From Faecalispora sporosphaeroides DSM 1294 (GTDB lineage: Bacteria > Bacillota > Clostridia > Oscillospirales > Acutalibacteraceae): a stretch of DNA of 64,000 bases. Below are positions 17,502 to 25,875 of this stretch, in pieces; position 1 is the stretch's first letter, and every line of letters begins with the position of its first letter. The notes under the pieces are model-generated. The model saw only the letters and a list, made by a program, of their open reading frames with translations, was not told the DNA's origin and did no database searches. The position numbers and the translations under genes are program-made. The stretch spans positions 477,377 through 541,376 of the forward strand of contig KB911066.1 in assembly GCA_000383295.1 (NCBI GenBank). Reading direction: 5' to 3'.

Positions 17502-18230
17502 ATGGGAATCACAGCCTTAGCCTTTTCACTGGGCGCAGTCGTTTTAGCCGAAATGGGAGACAAAACACAGCTTTTGGCAATGGCCTTCGCGGCAAAATAC
17601 AAAGCAGCCAAGGTCATGGTCGGCGTATTATTGGCCACGATTTTAAACCATGCGCTGGCCGTGGCCGTTGGCCATATGCTGACGCGGTTTGAAACAATTC
17701 AGGTATGGATTCAGGGAATTGCCGCGCTGTCGTTTATCTTTTTCGGGCTATGGACCATCCGCGGGGACAAGCTGGAGGGAGAGGAAAACAAAACAACAAG
17801 GTTCGGCGCCGTCGCAACCGTAGCGCTTGCGTTTTTCGTTGCGGAAATGGGAGACAAAACCCAGCTGACCACAGTGGCGCTTGCCGCGAAATTCCCCACA
17901 AACCCGCTTTGGATTCTGGCCGGCACCACGCTGGGCATGCTGGTCGCCGACGGCATTGGGATCCTCGTCGGCGTCGTATTGTGTAAGAAGATCCCGGAGC
18001 GGACGGTAAAGCTGATTTCAGCCGCGGTGTTCCTCTTCTTTGGTTTTCTGGGCAGCTATCGGGTCATGAGAAGTGATTTGGGCCTGAATACCGACAGCAT
18101 CCTGCTGGTTATGACGCTCCTTTATGCCCTGACTGCCGCGGCGGCCATTTATCTGCTGAAAAAGGAGCGCGCGCAGGAGCCCCAAGACTCTGTTTCTCCC
18201 GCATGCTGTCAGGTCAAAAAGGGAATGTGA
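17502..18230 (+). CDS. UPF0016 (GDT1/TMEM165/MneA) family manganese exporter
   Basis: The 242-residue integral membrane protein has two homologous halves, each with the family signature: AEMGDKTQLLAMAFAAKYK near residue 15 and AEMGDKTQLTTVALAAKF near residue 117. The acidic and Lys/Thr residues of E-x-G-D-K-T form the cation path. Bacterial members such as MneA export Mn2+; eukaryotic members exchange Ca2+ or Mn2+ with H+. The ATG at 17502 follows GGAGGAAGTAGA. Control by a manganese-sensing riboswitch supports a role in relieving Mn2+ excess. Confidence 0.9.
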   Translation: MGITALAFSLGAVVLAEMGDKTQLLAMAFAAKYKAAKVMVGVLLATILNHALAVAVGHMLTRFETIQVWIQGIAALSFIFFGLWTIRGDKLEGEENKTTRFGAVATVALAFFVAEMGDKTQLTTVALAAKFPTNPLWILAGTTLGMLVADGIGILVGVVLCKKIPERTVKLISAAVFLFFGFLGSYRVMRSDLGLNTDSILLVMTLLYALTAAAAIYLLKKERAQEPQDSVSPACCQVKKGM

Positions 18231-18820
18231 TCTTCTTTTACAAAGCATGCAGAACACCGAAAACAGCGCAGGAGAAAACGGCAAACCCGGCAAGAGCATA
18301 CCGGCTTGTATGCTCCTGGATTTCGGGGTGCGGCTGTACTGCAAAAATATTTCTGAAAACAGGAAAAACGCTTTCAAACGGCATAGTAGGATCATGAGCT
18401 GCACCCCATTGGTTCCCGTATGGCATACGGAAACCAATGGGGTGTTTTGATGCCGAAAGGCGTGCGGCGGCCACTTTTTCTCTGCCTCCCGGTACGGGGT
18501 GTTTTGAGCCGTCTCGGAAGCAGCGTCTCTTCTCAAAACGACAGAAAAGCTTTTGCTTTATCGCAGGGAAAAGTTCCCTTGACGGCAGCAAATATTCTTT
18601 TAAACAGTTTTCCCCGGCACGGCATTGCCTGAAAAGCGAGATGCAGAGCCGATTCTTTGAGAGATTTGTTAAAAATTGCTTTTAGGGTTATTGATTTTTA
18701 TCGTTCAAGCTGTTATTCTGAAAGCATATGAGTGGGTTCCGAGTGTACGAAATCGGTTCCGAATACTGCCGGCGGGTTTTCTGCCCGGTGCGGAAAACTG
18801 CGGTAAGGAGGTTCTTTCGG
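18231..18820. other. Intergenic region with a long hairpin
   Basis: No gene is supported. A long near-perfect hairpin at 18402-18444 (CACCCCATTGGTT, then CCGTATG/CATACGG, and the complement) is followed by TTTTG and may be the terminator of the manganese exporter, though it is 170 bases downstream. Further on, two GGTTCCGA repeats (18736, 18755) precede the AlkD-like gene; their meaning is unknown. Confidence 0.45.
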
Positions 18821-19543
18821 ATGGAGAAAAGCGCCCGGCCCGAATGGGACTGGGAGATTCCGGCCCGCCGGCAGCTGGAGCTGCTGGCGGAATCATCGTA
18901 TCGTTCGTTCAGCGAAAAGCTTCTGCCCGGAACCTCTCACATTTTAGGCGTGCGGCTCCCCACGCTGCGACGGCTGGCAAAACAGATTGCGGCGGGAGAC
19001 TGGCGCGGCTATCTCGCGCAGGCGTCGGACGACACCTTTGAGGAGATTATGCTTCAGGGCCTTGTTCTCGGGTGCGCCAGGGCAGACACACCGGAGCTGC
19101 TGGCCCGCACCGCTGATTTTGTTCCCAAAATCGACAACTGGTCCGTGTGCGACAGCTTTTGCGCCGGCTTCCGCCTGGCCGGGCGCGAGCCGGAAACCGT
19201 GTGGAATTTCCTTGCACCCTATCTGGACTCCGAACGGGAGTTTTTTTGCCGCTTCGGTGTGGTGATGCTGCTGGATCATTACTGCGGCGCGGAATACCTG
19301 GAGCGCACGCTGCTTCGGCTGACGAGGCTGCGGGCGGAAGGGTATTATGCCAAAATGGCGGCCGCATGGGCTGTTTCGGAGTGCTTTGCCAAAGACCCGG
19401 AGCGAACGCTCCCTTACCTGGAGCAGCCGACCTGGGATGTTTTTATTCACAATAAGGCGATTCAGAAGATCACGGAATCCTACCGGGTTCCCCCGGACAA
19501 AAAGGCTTTGGCTCGCGGCCTGAAACGCACAGCCCCAACCTGA
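18821..19543 (+). CDS. DNA alkylation repair protein, AlkD-like HEAT-repeat family
   Basis: This 240-residue soluble protein matches the AlkD/AlkC-like DNA alkylation repair family, DNA glycosylases built from HEAT-like repeats that remove cationic alkylated purines. Typical elements are HILGVRLPTLRRLAKQI near residue 42, FEEIMLQGLVLG near residue 73, KIDNWSVCDSF near residue 102 and AAAWAVSECFAKDPE near residue 185. The Trp and Asp positions expected to contact the lesion (W in DNWSVCD, D following) are present. The frame opens 31 codons earlier, but GGAGG lies 8 bases before ATG 18821. It is monocistronic. Confidence 0.85.
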   Translation: MEKSARPEWDWEIPARRQLELLAESSYRSFSEKLLPGTSHILGVRLPTLRRLAKQIAAGDWRGYLAQASDDTFEEIMLQGLVLGCARADTPELLARTADFVPKIDNWSVCDSFCAGFRLAGREPETVWNFLAPYLDSEREFFCRFGVVMLLDHYCGAEYLERTLLRLTRLRAEGYYAKMAAAWAVSECFAKDPERTLPYLEQPTWDVFIHNKAIQKITESYRVPPDKKALARGLKRTAPT

Positions 19544-19649
19544 AACGCACGCCCCGGCCCCAACAAAACCACGGCGCGGGCACTTTACCGAACACCGACA
19601 TCGTGTCGTTTTCTGAAAACATGAATCAAACGGGCAAAGGAGGTCTATT

Positions 19650-20477
19650 ATGGAACCGCAGCTAGATCTGGCAATTGACTGTACCTATGCTGATTCCGAC
19701 ATGCCGATTCAACAGCTTTACTTCAACGTATACCGTCAGATTTATATCAAACAGGGAAAAATTCGGCTGACTGTCAACGGAGCAAATTACATTATTCCTG
19801 CGGGACATATGTTCTTTTTCAGTAATTTGGATGAATGCTCACTCGAGGTGCTGGAAGCGCCGTATCAACGGTATTTGGTAACGATTCAGCCGCTGAAAAT
19901 TCATCACATACTGTATGACAGCCCTTTGATGTCTGTTTTTCAGCATCATTCCGCCGAAAGCTTCCCCACCTTCGATTTAACCGACTGCCAGGAGGAAGCC
20001 GAAACGCTGTTTGAAGGAATGACCCGCGAGAGCGCTCATTTTCGCCCTTACCGCGGCGACTACATGGTATCCTTTCTGCAGCAGTCCCTGATTCTGGCCT
20101 ACCGCCGTTCCGCCGGGCAGTTTGCCTCGTACGACGGCCGGCACTCCTCGCACATTTACGAAGTAAAAAAGTATTTGGAGGAGCATTGCCTGGAGGATAT
20201 CCAGATCAAAGAGCTGGCGGAACAGTTCTACATCAGCGTTTATTACCTGTCGCACAGCTTTAAAAGCATGACCGGGTACAGCCCAAAGCAATTTTTGCTG
20301 ATGAACCGGCTCTCCTACGCCAAGGATTTGCTGTGGAATACGAAAAAACCGATCGCCCAGATTGCGGTGGAATGCGGATTCGGCAACGCCAACAACTTCA
20401 TCCGCGCGTTTAAAAAGCACACGGGAGCCGCTCCCGGAAAATTCCGTTCCTCCACGACCTCCGGCAATCAGCTGTAA
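19650..20477 (+). CDS. AraC-family transcriptional regulator
   Basis: The 275-residue protein has an N-terminal cupin-like sensor (about 1-150, with a GHMFFFSNLDECSLEVLEAP strand pair) and a C-terminal double HTH of the AraC/XylS type. The DNA-binding part begins near residue 170 (EVKKYLEEHCLEDIQIKELA), with YLSHSFKSMTGYSPKQFLL in the first HTH and IAQIAVECGFGNANNFIRAFKK in the second. AAAGGAGG lies 7 bases before the ATG. No sugar gene is adjacent, so the inducer and targets are unknown. Confidence 0.9.
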   Translation: MEPQLDLAIDCTYADSDMPIQQLYFNVYRQIYIKQGKIRLTVNGANYIIPAGHMFFFSNLDECSLEVLEAPYQRYLVTIQPLKIHHILYDSPLMSVFQHHSAESFPTFDLTDCQEEAETLFEGMTRESAHFRPYRGDYMVSFLQQSLILAYRRSAGQFASYDGRHSSHIYEVKKYLEEHCLEDIQIKELAEQFYISVYYLSHSFKSMTGYSPKQFLLMNRLSYAKDLLWNTKKPIAQIAVECGFGNANNFIRAFKKHTGAAPGKFRSSTTSGNQL

Positions 20478-20640
20478 CCGAATTCTGTCTCTGCAAACGA
20501 AGCGCTGAGTCAAACATCAGTTTTTTTGGTCTTTTGCACAGAGGCTGATTGAGCATTTGTAAAAAATTGCGCTGCTGCAATCAAATTTGCCCTGATAAAT
20601 AAGCGACCACCGGCAAGGCCGGTGATTGCTCTGCAACGAA

Positions 20641-20681
20641 AAATGCGCTTTGATCCGGCTGGGCCGGATCAAAGCGCATTT
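20641..20681. terminator. Bidirectional terminator between araC-type gene and degV
   Basis: A perfect 18-bp stem (AAATGCGCTTTGATCCGG) with a 5-base loop is flanked by A-tracts and T-tracts, so it can serve both convergent genes. A smaller hairpin (ACCGGCAAGGCCGGT) precedes it at 20609. Confidence 0.88.
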
Positions 20682-20763
20682 TTGCGCACTGTTTTTCAGC
20701 GGGCGCATTTTACAGCAGCCAACATCCCTTCGGCTTGCGGCGAGGCCACGACAGGCTTTGCAA

Positions 20764-21582
20764 TTATTTACGGAAATACCCTACCAAAATGGCGCCCGGG
20801 CCGGCGTGCGTGCCCACCACGCTGCCCATCAGCAGGGTTTGCCCCTCTCCCAGGTCCTGCTTGAGCGCGTCAAGATCCTGCTGGTTAAAGCTATGCGAAT
20901 ACGCAATCGGCATCGACGAATCAAAATCCGGGAGCTCGCGCAGATGGTGAACGACAAACTCACACGCCTTTTTCATGCCGCGCTCTTTCCCGATCACCTC
21001 GAGAACGCCGTCCTTTACCCGGATGATCGGTTTAATCCCCAGCAGGTTGCCGATCGTCCCCTTCGTGCTGGAAAGGCGGCCGCCCTTGACCAGATATTTC
21101 ATTGTGTTGAAAACCGCCAGCATTTCCACGCGCTTTGCCAGCCCGGTGACGTATTCGGCAATTTCTTTGCCGCTCTTCCCCTCGTCGCGCAGGCGGATCG
21201 CCTCGCGCACCAGCAGAGCCGCGCCGGCGGAAACCGTTGCGGAATCAACCGGGTAAACATCGTCGCGTCCACATTCCTCTTTCGCAATCACGGCGGACTG
21301 ATAGGTACCGCTCAGCTTTTGAGAAATGTAAATCCCCACAATCTCATCGTTCGGGTACTCGGCATAAACGTCCAGAAAGCTCTGGGGGCTCACCTGCGTC
21401 GTCGTCGGCATCTCCGCCTCTGTGTTGAGCATCCCATAAAACTCTTCGTCTGTGATCGTATATTTATCGATAAACTGGCGATTGCCGAAGTGCACGGTCA
21501 GCGGAACAATCCGGACTCCGAGCTGCTCGGCCTCCTCCCGGGACAAATCTGCCGTACTGTCTATTAAAATCTGAACGCTCAT
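20764..21582 (-). CDS. DegV-family fatty-acid-binding protein
   Basis: The 272-residue protein is a DegV/FakB-type protein. DegV proteins bind a single fatty acid; FakB members present it to the FakA kinase for phosphorylation and entry into phospholipid. Motifs include ILIDSTADLSREEAEQLG at the N-terminus, TTTQVSPQSFLDVYAE, ISQKLSGTYQSA, and the FNTMKYLVKGGRLSS segment; the C-terminal MGSVVGTHAGPGAILVGYF contains the conserved Thr/His pair. It overlaps the marR gene by 4 bases (ATGA) and is its operon partner. Confidence 0.93.
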   Translation of the reverse strand: MSVQILIDSTADLSREEAEQLGVRIVPLTVHFGNRQFIDKYTITDEEFYGMLNTEAEMPTTTQVSPQSFLDVYAEYPNDEIVGIYISQKLSGTYQSAVIAKEECGRDDVYPVDSATVSAGAALLVREAIRLRDEGKSGKEIAEYVTGLAKRVEMLAVFNTMKYLVKGGRLSSTKGTIGNLLGIKPIIRVKDGVLEVIGKERGMKKACEFVVHHLRELPDFDSSMPIAYSHSFNQQDLDALKQDLGEGQTLLMGSVVGTHAGPGAILVGYFRK

Positions 21583-22049
21583 GCTGTCATTCCGCCTTCC
21601 TTTTTTTCTTCAAAAAAACGACTTAAGATTTTCAGGGATTCCAAAAGGGAGCAAAGCCTTTCTTCCGAAAGGGAATCGCCGATCATCTGAACCATATCGC
21701 GGTGAAACAGACGATGCTGCCACTCCGCCCTTTCCCCCTTCGGTGTCAGTACAATCCACACAACCCGGCGATCCTGTTCACAGCCGCGGCGCTCAAGGCA
21801 CTGCTTTGCAACCAGCACACCGACTGCCGTGGTGAGCGCGCCTACGCTGATTCCCAGCCGCGCCGCGATCTTCGACATGGTGTTCTCCTGCCGGGCCTGC
21901 ATCTGCGCCACCGCCTCCAGTATGTGCAGCTCCTTCATGCTCAGGCCGGCAGTGTCTCCGGCAGAAAGCGCGGCTTCCTCATACTGCAGAATCTTATTAA
22001 AGGTTTCTACAAAAAAGTGATTCAGCTCCTCCTGCTGAACAGAATTCAT
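21579..22049 (-). CDS. MarR-family transcriptional regulator
   Basis: The 156-residue protein is a winged-helix MarR regulator. The recognition region is TMSKIAARLGISVGALTTAVGVLVAKQ and the wing contains the usual D-R motif (CEQDRRVVWIVLTPKG). AGGAG lies upstream of the ATG, and a perfect 17-bp palindrome just beyond is a likely autoregulatory operator. Its coupled partner is a DegV fatty-acid-binding protein, so the regulator may sense acyl chains in the way FabT does; this is inference from context only. Confidence 0.9.
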   Translation of the reverse strand: MNSVQQEELNHFFVETFNKILQYEEAALSAGDTAGLSMKELHILEAVAQMQARQENTMSKIAARLGISVGALTTAVGVLVAKQCLERRGCEQDRRVVWIVLTPKGERAEWQHRLFHRDMVQMIGDSLSEERLCSLLESLKILSRFFEEKKEGGMTA

Positions 22050-22069
22050 GAATATGGATACTCCTTTAA

Positions 22070-22086
22070 ACTTTTAAGTTAAAAGT
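22070..22086. promoter_or_regulatory. Palindromic operator upstream of marR
   Basis: ACTTTTAAGTTAAAAGT is a perfect 17-base palindrome around a central G, 20 bases before the marR start. MarR proteins typically bind palindromes of this size. Confidence 0.7.
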
Positions 22087-22133
22087 ATTTTACCGGAAAA
22101 CAGAAGCGTCTGTCAAGTTTTTCAAAAATTACT

Positions 22134-22161
22134 TTACTTGTCGTAGTAGTTGTGCTATACT
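22134..22161 (+). promoter_or_regulatory. Promoter of padR with repeated CGTAGTA boxes
   Basis: TTTACT and TATACT are 16 bases apart. CGTAGTA occurs between the boxes (22142) and again at 22179 downstream, in matching ACTT-spacer-CGTAGTA contexts, so these may be operator half-sites for PadR itself. Confidence 0.55.
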
Positions 22162-22206
22162 CAAATTACTTCAACAGACGTAGTAATAAAAGGAGGGAGA
22201 ACGCAT

Positions 22207-22557
22207 TTGATCAGCAGCGATATCATGCGCGGCTACAACGACATTATGATTCTGTTCCTTCTGCTGGAGCACGACTCCTACGGATATGAAATCTCAAAGG
22301 AAATTCAGACGCGCACCGGGGGACTTTACAGCATGAAAGAAACAACCCTGTATTCCGCCATCAACCGCCTGGAAAAAGGCGGATATATCGCCAGCTATCA
22401 CGGTTCTGAATCCTTCGGCAAGCCCCGCACCTATTTCACCATCACCAATGCTGGAAGATCGTATTACCGCGAGAAGTGCGGCGAATGGAAGCTGACCAGG
22501 CAGATCGTAGACTATTTTACCAGTGAGAAAGAGGAGAACAAGCATGAGCATGAGTAA
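22207..22557 (+). CDS. PadR-family transcriptional regulator
   Basis: The product of 116 residues is a PadR winged-helix repressor. It starts at TTG 22207, 9 bases after AGGAGGG, giving (M)ISSDIMRGYNDIMILFLLLE, the usual PadR N-terminus. The following SYGYEISKEIQTRT, MKETTLYSAINRLEKGGYI and GKPRTYFTITNAGRSYY are family signatures. An ATG 6 codons later is an alternative start. The gene overlaps the following HAAS-domain gene by 14 bases, a common pairing in Firmicutes in which PadR controls a membrane or envelope protein. Confidence 0.93.
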   Translation: MISSDIMRGYNDIMILFLLLEHDSYGYEISKEIQTRTGGLYSMKETTLYSAINRLEKGGYIASYHGSESFGKPRTYFTITNAGRSYYREKCGEWKLTRQIVDYFTSEKEENKHEHE

Positions 22558-23263
22558 AATTCAGATTTACGTAGAAAATTCCTTTGCCTCCTTGCCCCGC
22601 ACGAAGGAGGTCGCCGAAGTGAAAATGAACATCATTGAAAGCATGGAGGAGCGCTATGAAGCGCTTTTAAAAGAGGGAAAGAACGAAAACGAGGCGTTCG
22701 GGGCCGTGATCTCGGAATTCGGCAGCATGGATGAAATCCGGCAGGAGCTGGGGATTTCGGAGGATCAGAATTTCCCCACCGCAGCGTCTCCGGCGGGGAG
22801 CTACCCACCCTCCATTCCCGAAGAGCTGCTGCGCGGCTATGAGGCGTTCCGCGGCCGCTTCGCCATCGCGATCACCGCAGGGGTGGTCTGCTGTATCCTC
22901 GCCATTGTGATGCAGCATATTTTTGAAGCGATTTTCGGCGATGGCTTTCTGGCTACGACCATCTTCTTCCTCCTGGTTGCCGCCGGAGTCAGCCTGTTTG
23001 TTTACTTCGGGATGCAGAAATCCTACTGGGAGGAGCAGCTGCAGCAATACCAGCTGTCCGCACCTGTTTACCACCGCTACGCTTCCAGGGGGCAGGACGA
23101 TACGCTCGCGGGTCGGCTGAGCGGCGCCATTATGCTGATAGCGACAGCGGTGTTTCTCCTCCTCGGCTTTCTGTTTGGCCTGTGGCACCCGGGCTGGGTG
23201 GTGTTCCCCGTGGGCGGAATCCTGTGTGGGGTCGTATCGACTCTGCTCGGCGACAGAGCCTGA
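22544..23263 (+). CDS. HAAS-domain (DUF1700-like) membrane protein
   Basis: The 239-residue protein has an N-terminal HAAS-type helical domain (about 1-75: VAEVKMNIIESMEERYEALL, then AFGAVISEFGSMDEIRQELG). Four hydrophobic segments follow at roughly 105-130, 135-160, 190-210 and 215-235. HAAS domains are found in proteins co-encoded with PadR regulators in Firmicutes and are thought to mediate interactions at the membrane. GAGGAG precedes the ATG at 22544. The role is unknown; a link to envelope stress is only a family-level guess. Confidence 0.85.
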   Translation: MSMSKIQIYVENSFASLPRTKEVAEVKMNIIESMEERYEALLKEGKNENEAFGAVISEFGSMDEIRQELGISEDQNFPTAASPAGSYPPSIPEELLRGYEAFRGRFAIAITAGVVCCILAIVMQHIFEAIFGDGFLATTIFFLLVAAGVSLFVYFGMQKSYWEEQLQQYQLSAPVYHRYASRGQDDTLAGRLSGAIMLIATAVFLLLGFLFGLWHPGWVVFPVGGILCGVVSTLLGDRA

Positions 23264-23318
23264 CCTGATTTCCCGATTTCTGTCTTTTCAAGAAAAACAA
23301 TTTTTCTGCCTGTCCCTC

Positions 23319-23347
23319 TTGACAAACCAAAAACAATCGAATACTAT
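23319..23347 (+). promoter_or_regulatory. Promoter of the ilvBNA operon
   Basis: TTGACA and TACTAT are separated by 17 bases, about 35 bases before the T-box stem I. Confidence 0.85.
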
Positions 23348-23387
23348 GATAACAACAGAAAAAATGCTTTGACAGGGACACGAATGT

Positions 23388-23629
23388 GAGATACCGTCTT
23401 TTCAGAGAGCTGCCGGTTGGTGCGAGGCAGCAGGGCGCCCACAGGACATCACCCTTGAGCAGACGGCTGAAACCGCTGGGTAGTAAGCTGAGTCCGGATT
23501 TCCTCCGTTACCGGGAAGCATATTGTTAGATATGCAGCAAGAGGCTGCCTATACCGGGCAGCAATACAGAGTGGTACCGCGGGAGCTGACGCCCTCGCCT
23601 CTGGGAAACCGGAGGCGGGGGCTTTTTTA
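23388..23629 (+). promoter_or_regulatory. T-box leader (isoleucine) of ilvB-ilvN-ilvA
   Basis: The leader has CAGAGAGCTGCCGG and GGTGCGAGGCAGC in stem I, a specifier loop GGACATCACCCTTGAGC with ATC (Ile, 23448-23450), the T-box AGAGTGGTACCGCGGG (23569-23584), and a terminator GCCCTCGCCTC/GGAGGCGGGGGC with a T-run (23591-23629). The specifier occupies the same place relative to the CTTGAGC motif as in the ileS leader. Low charging of tRNA-Ile should induce the operon. Confidence 0.93.
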
Positions 23630-23677
23630 TTTGTCCCCCTTCCGACGGAACGAAAATTCATTGCAGGAGGAAAAAAC

Positions 23678-25372
23678 ATGCTGTTAACCGGCGCGCAGAT
23701 TATTATGGAATGCTTACTGGAACAGGACGCCACCACCGTATTCGGGTACCCGGGCGGGGCGGTGCTGAACATTTACGACGCCCTGTACGAGTACCGGGAC
23801 AAGATCAATCACATCGAAACCTCTCACGAGCAGGGCGCTGCTCACGCCGCCGACGGCTATGCCCGCGCCAGCGGAAAAACCGGCGTCTGCCTTGCTACCT
23901 CGGGCCCCGGCGCGACAAATCTTGTGACCGGCATCGCCACCGCGTACATGGATTCCGTTCCGATGGTCGCCATCACGGGGAACGTCAATCTCGGCCTTCT
24001 GGGTCTGGACAGCTTTCAGGAGGTGGACATCACCGGAATCACGATGCCCATCACCAAGCACAACTTCATCGTCAAGGACGTCGGCGACCTGGCGTTCACC
24101 CTGCGCGAAGCGTTTCGCATTGCGCAGAGCGGCAGAAAAGGCCCCGTCTTGGTGGATATCCCAAAGGATGTGACGGCGCACAAGTGTGAATTCACCTCCC
24201 AAAAACCGGATCATCCGGTCGGCGCGCCCGCCCTGCCGGACGAGAGCAGGCTCCTGCAGGCGGTGGAGCTGCTCCGGGAATGCCGGCGTCCCTTTGTTTA
24301 CGCGGGCGGCGGCGTCATCGCGTCGGAGGCCGCCGGCGCTCTGCGGGAGCTGTGTGAAAAGCTGGACGCTCCTGTCTCCTGCTCTTTGATGTGTCAGGGC
24401 GGGTTCGACCAGACCGACGAGCGGTACCTCGGCATGCTCGGCATGCACGGCACAGTTCCCTCCGCTCTGGCGCTGAAGGAATGCGACGTGCTGGTCGCGG
24501 TCGGCACCCGTTTTTCCGACCGCGTGATCTGCAACGCGGATTTGTTCGCGCGCGGCTGCCGCGTGGTGCACATCGATATCGACTCCGCCGAGTTCAATAA
24601 GAACATCTATGCCGACCTCCGCCTCAAGGGCGACGCCCGCACCGTACTGGAGGCTTTGAACAGCCGGCTGGAACCGGCCAGCCGCCCCGAATGGACGGCG
24701 CAGATCAAGGCGTGGCAGCGGGAATATCCGCTCTCGCAGGCGGCCGGCTGTAAAGACGGCGTGACCCCGCAGTACCTGCTGGAAACGCTTTACCGGCTGG
24801 CCGGGGACCAACTGATCCTTTCCACAGAGGTGGGCCAGCATCAGATGTGGACCGCGCAGTTTTATCCCTTCCAAAAACCGCGCCGCATGATCACCTCCGG
24901 CGGGCTGGGCACCATGGGCTTCGGCCTGGGCGCGGCGCTCGGCGCGCAGGTGGCGCAGCCGGGGCTGCGGGTGGTCAACGTTGCGGGCGACGGCAGCTTC
25001 CACATGAACTGCGCGGAGCTTTCCACCGCCGCCAAGTACAATATCCCCGTGATTGAGCTGATCGTGAATAATAACGTTCTGGGAATGGTTCGCCAGTGGC
25101 AGAAGCTGTTTTACAACGGCCGCTTTTCTCAGACAACACTGAATAAGGCGACAAACTACGAGCTGTTGGCCGAGGCGTTCGGCGTAAAGGCCTTTACCAT
25201 CCGCACCTGCCGCGACGTGGAGCCCGTTCTGCGCCAGGCGCTCGACTACCGGGGCCCGTCCCTGATCAACTGCCTGATCGACAGCGACATGAACGTTCTG
25301 CCCATGGTTCCTGCGGGAGCCGCGGCGGAAGAACCCATTTTGGAAATCGACGAAAAGGAGCAGCAGCAATGA
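23678..25372 (+). CDS. ilvB: Acetolactate synthase large (catalytic) subunit
   Basis: IlvB is the thiamine-diphosphate- and FAD-dependent enzyme that condenses pyruvate with pyruvate or 2-oxobutyrate, the first shared step to valine, leucine and isoleucine. The 564-residue chain has the TPP-fold Glu in ETSHEQGAAHAADGYAR near residue 47, PGATNLVTGIATAYMDS, an FAD-binding middle domain and the C-terminal cofactor motif VAGDGSFHMNCAELSTAAKYNIP. The closing ...NNNVLGMVRQWQ is typical of anabolic acetohydroxyacid synthases. GGAGG lies 7 bases before the ATG. It overlaps ilvN by 4 bases. Confidence 0.96.
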   Translation: MLLTGAQIIMECLLEQDATTVFGYPGGAVLNIYDALYEYRDKINHIETSHEQGAAHAADGYARASGKTGVCLATSGPGATNLVTGIATAYMDSVPMVAITGNVNLGLLGLDSFQEVDITGITMPITKHNFIVKDVGDLAFTLREAFRIAQSGRKGPVLVDIPKDVTAHKCEFTSQKPDHPVGAPALPDESRLLQAVELLRECRRPFVYAGGGVIASEAAGALRELCEKLDAPVSCSLMCQGGFDQTDERYLGMLGMHGTVPSALALKECDVLVAVGTRFSDRVICNADLFARGCRVVHIDIDSAEFNKNIYADLRLKGDARTVLEALNSRLEPASRPEWTAQIKAWQREYPLSQAAGCKDGVTPQYLLETLYRLAGDQLILSTEVGQHQMWTAQFYPFQKPRRMITSGGLGTMGFGLGAALGAQVAQPGLRVVNVAGDGSFHMNCAELSTAAKYNIPVIELIVNNNVLGMVRQWQKLFYNGRFSQTTLNKATNYELLAEAFGVKAFTIRTCRDVEPVLRQALDYRGPSLINCLIDSDMNVLPMVPAGAAAEEPILEIDEKEQQQ

Positions 25373-25875
25373 GTGACACAAAAGCAACAGAGTACATTTT
25401 GTCGGTGCGCGCCAAAAACACCCCCGGCGTTCTGCTGCGCATCTCGGGCCTGTTCAGCCGCCGGTGCTACAACATCATGAGCATCGTGGCCGCGCAGACG
25501 GAGGATGAGCAGTATTCCGAAATGATCATTGTCGTGCGGGGTGACGACCGCATTGTCCGCCAGGTGGATAAACAGCTGAGCAAGCTTGAGGAAATTGAGC
25601 AGGTGACCGTTCTGGAGCGGGACAGCGCGGTGGTGCGCGAACACCTGCTGCTGCGCGTTTGCCGCACACCCGAAAACAGCGAGTTTCTCGTCACGCTGGC
25701 CAACGCGTTACACGCCTCGATTCTGCAGGTCTCCCCCACCGCGATGATTCTGGAGCTGGTGGGCGACGCCACGGCGCTGAACAGCCTGATTGAGCTGTGC
25801 AAGCCGTGCCAAATTGAACAGATTCTTCGCACAGGGGCAATGGCCATGAGCACTCAGGGGGTAGAAGCATGCTGA
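25369..25875 (+). CDS. ilvN: Acetolactate synthase small (regulatory) subunit
   Basis: The 168-residue protein has an N-terminal ACT domain (about 8-80: ILSVRAKNTPGVLLRISGLFSRRCYNI, then IVAAQTEDEQYSEMIIVV) and the C-terminal ALS small-subunit domain. It binds valine and confers feedback inhibition and full activity on IlvB. It overlaps ilvB (ATGA) and ilvA (7 bases), so the three are translationally coupled. Confidence 0.95.
   Translation: MSDTKATEYILSVRAKNTPGVLLRISGLFSRRCYNIMSIVAAQTEDEQYSEMIIVVRGDDRIVRQVDKQLSKLEEIEQVTVLERDSAVVREHLLLRVCRTPENSEFLVTLANALHASILQVSPTAMILELVGDATALNSLIELCKPCQIEQILRTGAMAMSTQGVEAC

Noticed and set aside
18728-18820. An upstream ATG for the AlkD-like gene that adds 31 residues
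   Set aside because: The extra residues are Arg- and Cys-rich and unlike the family; the strong GGAGG fits the later ATG.
23714-25387. A 557-codon open frame on the minus strand across ilvB
   Set aside because: It is antisense to ilvB and shows no family features.
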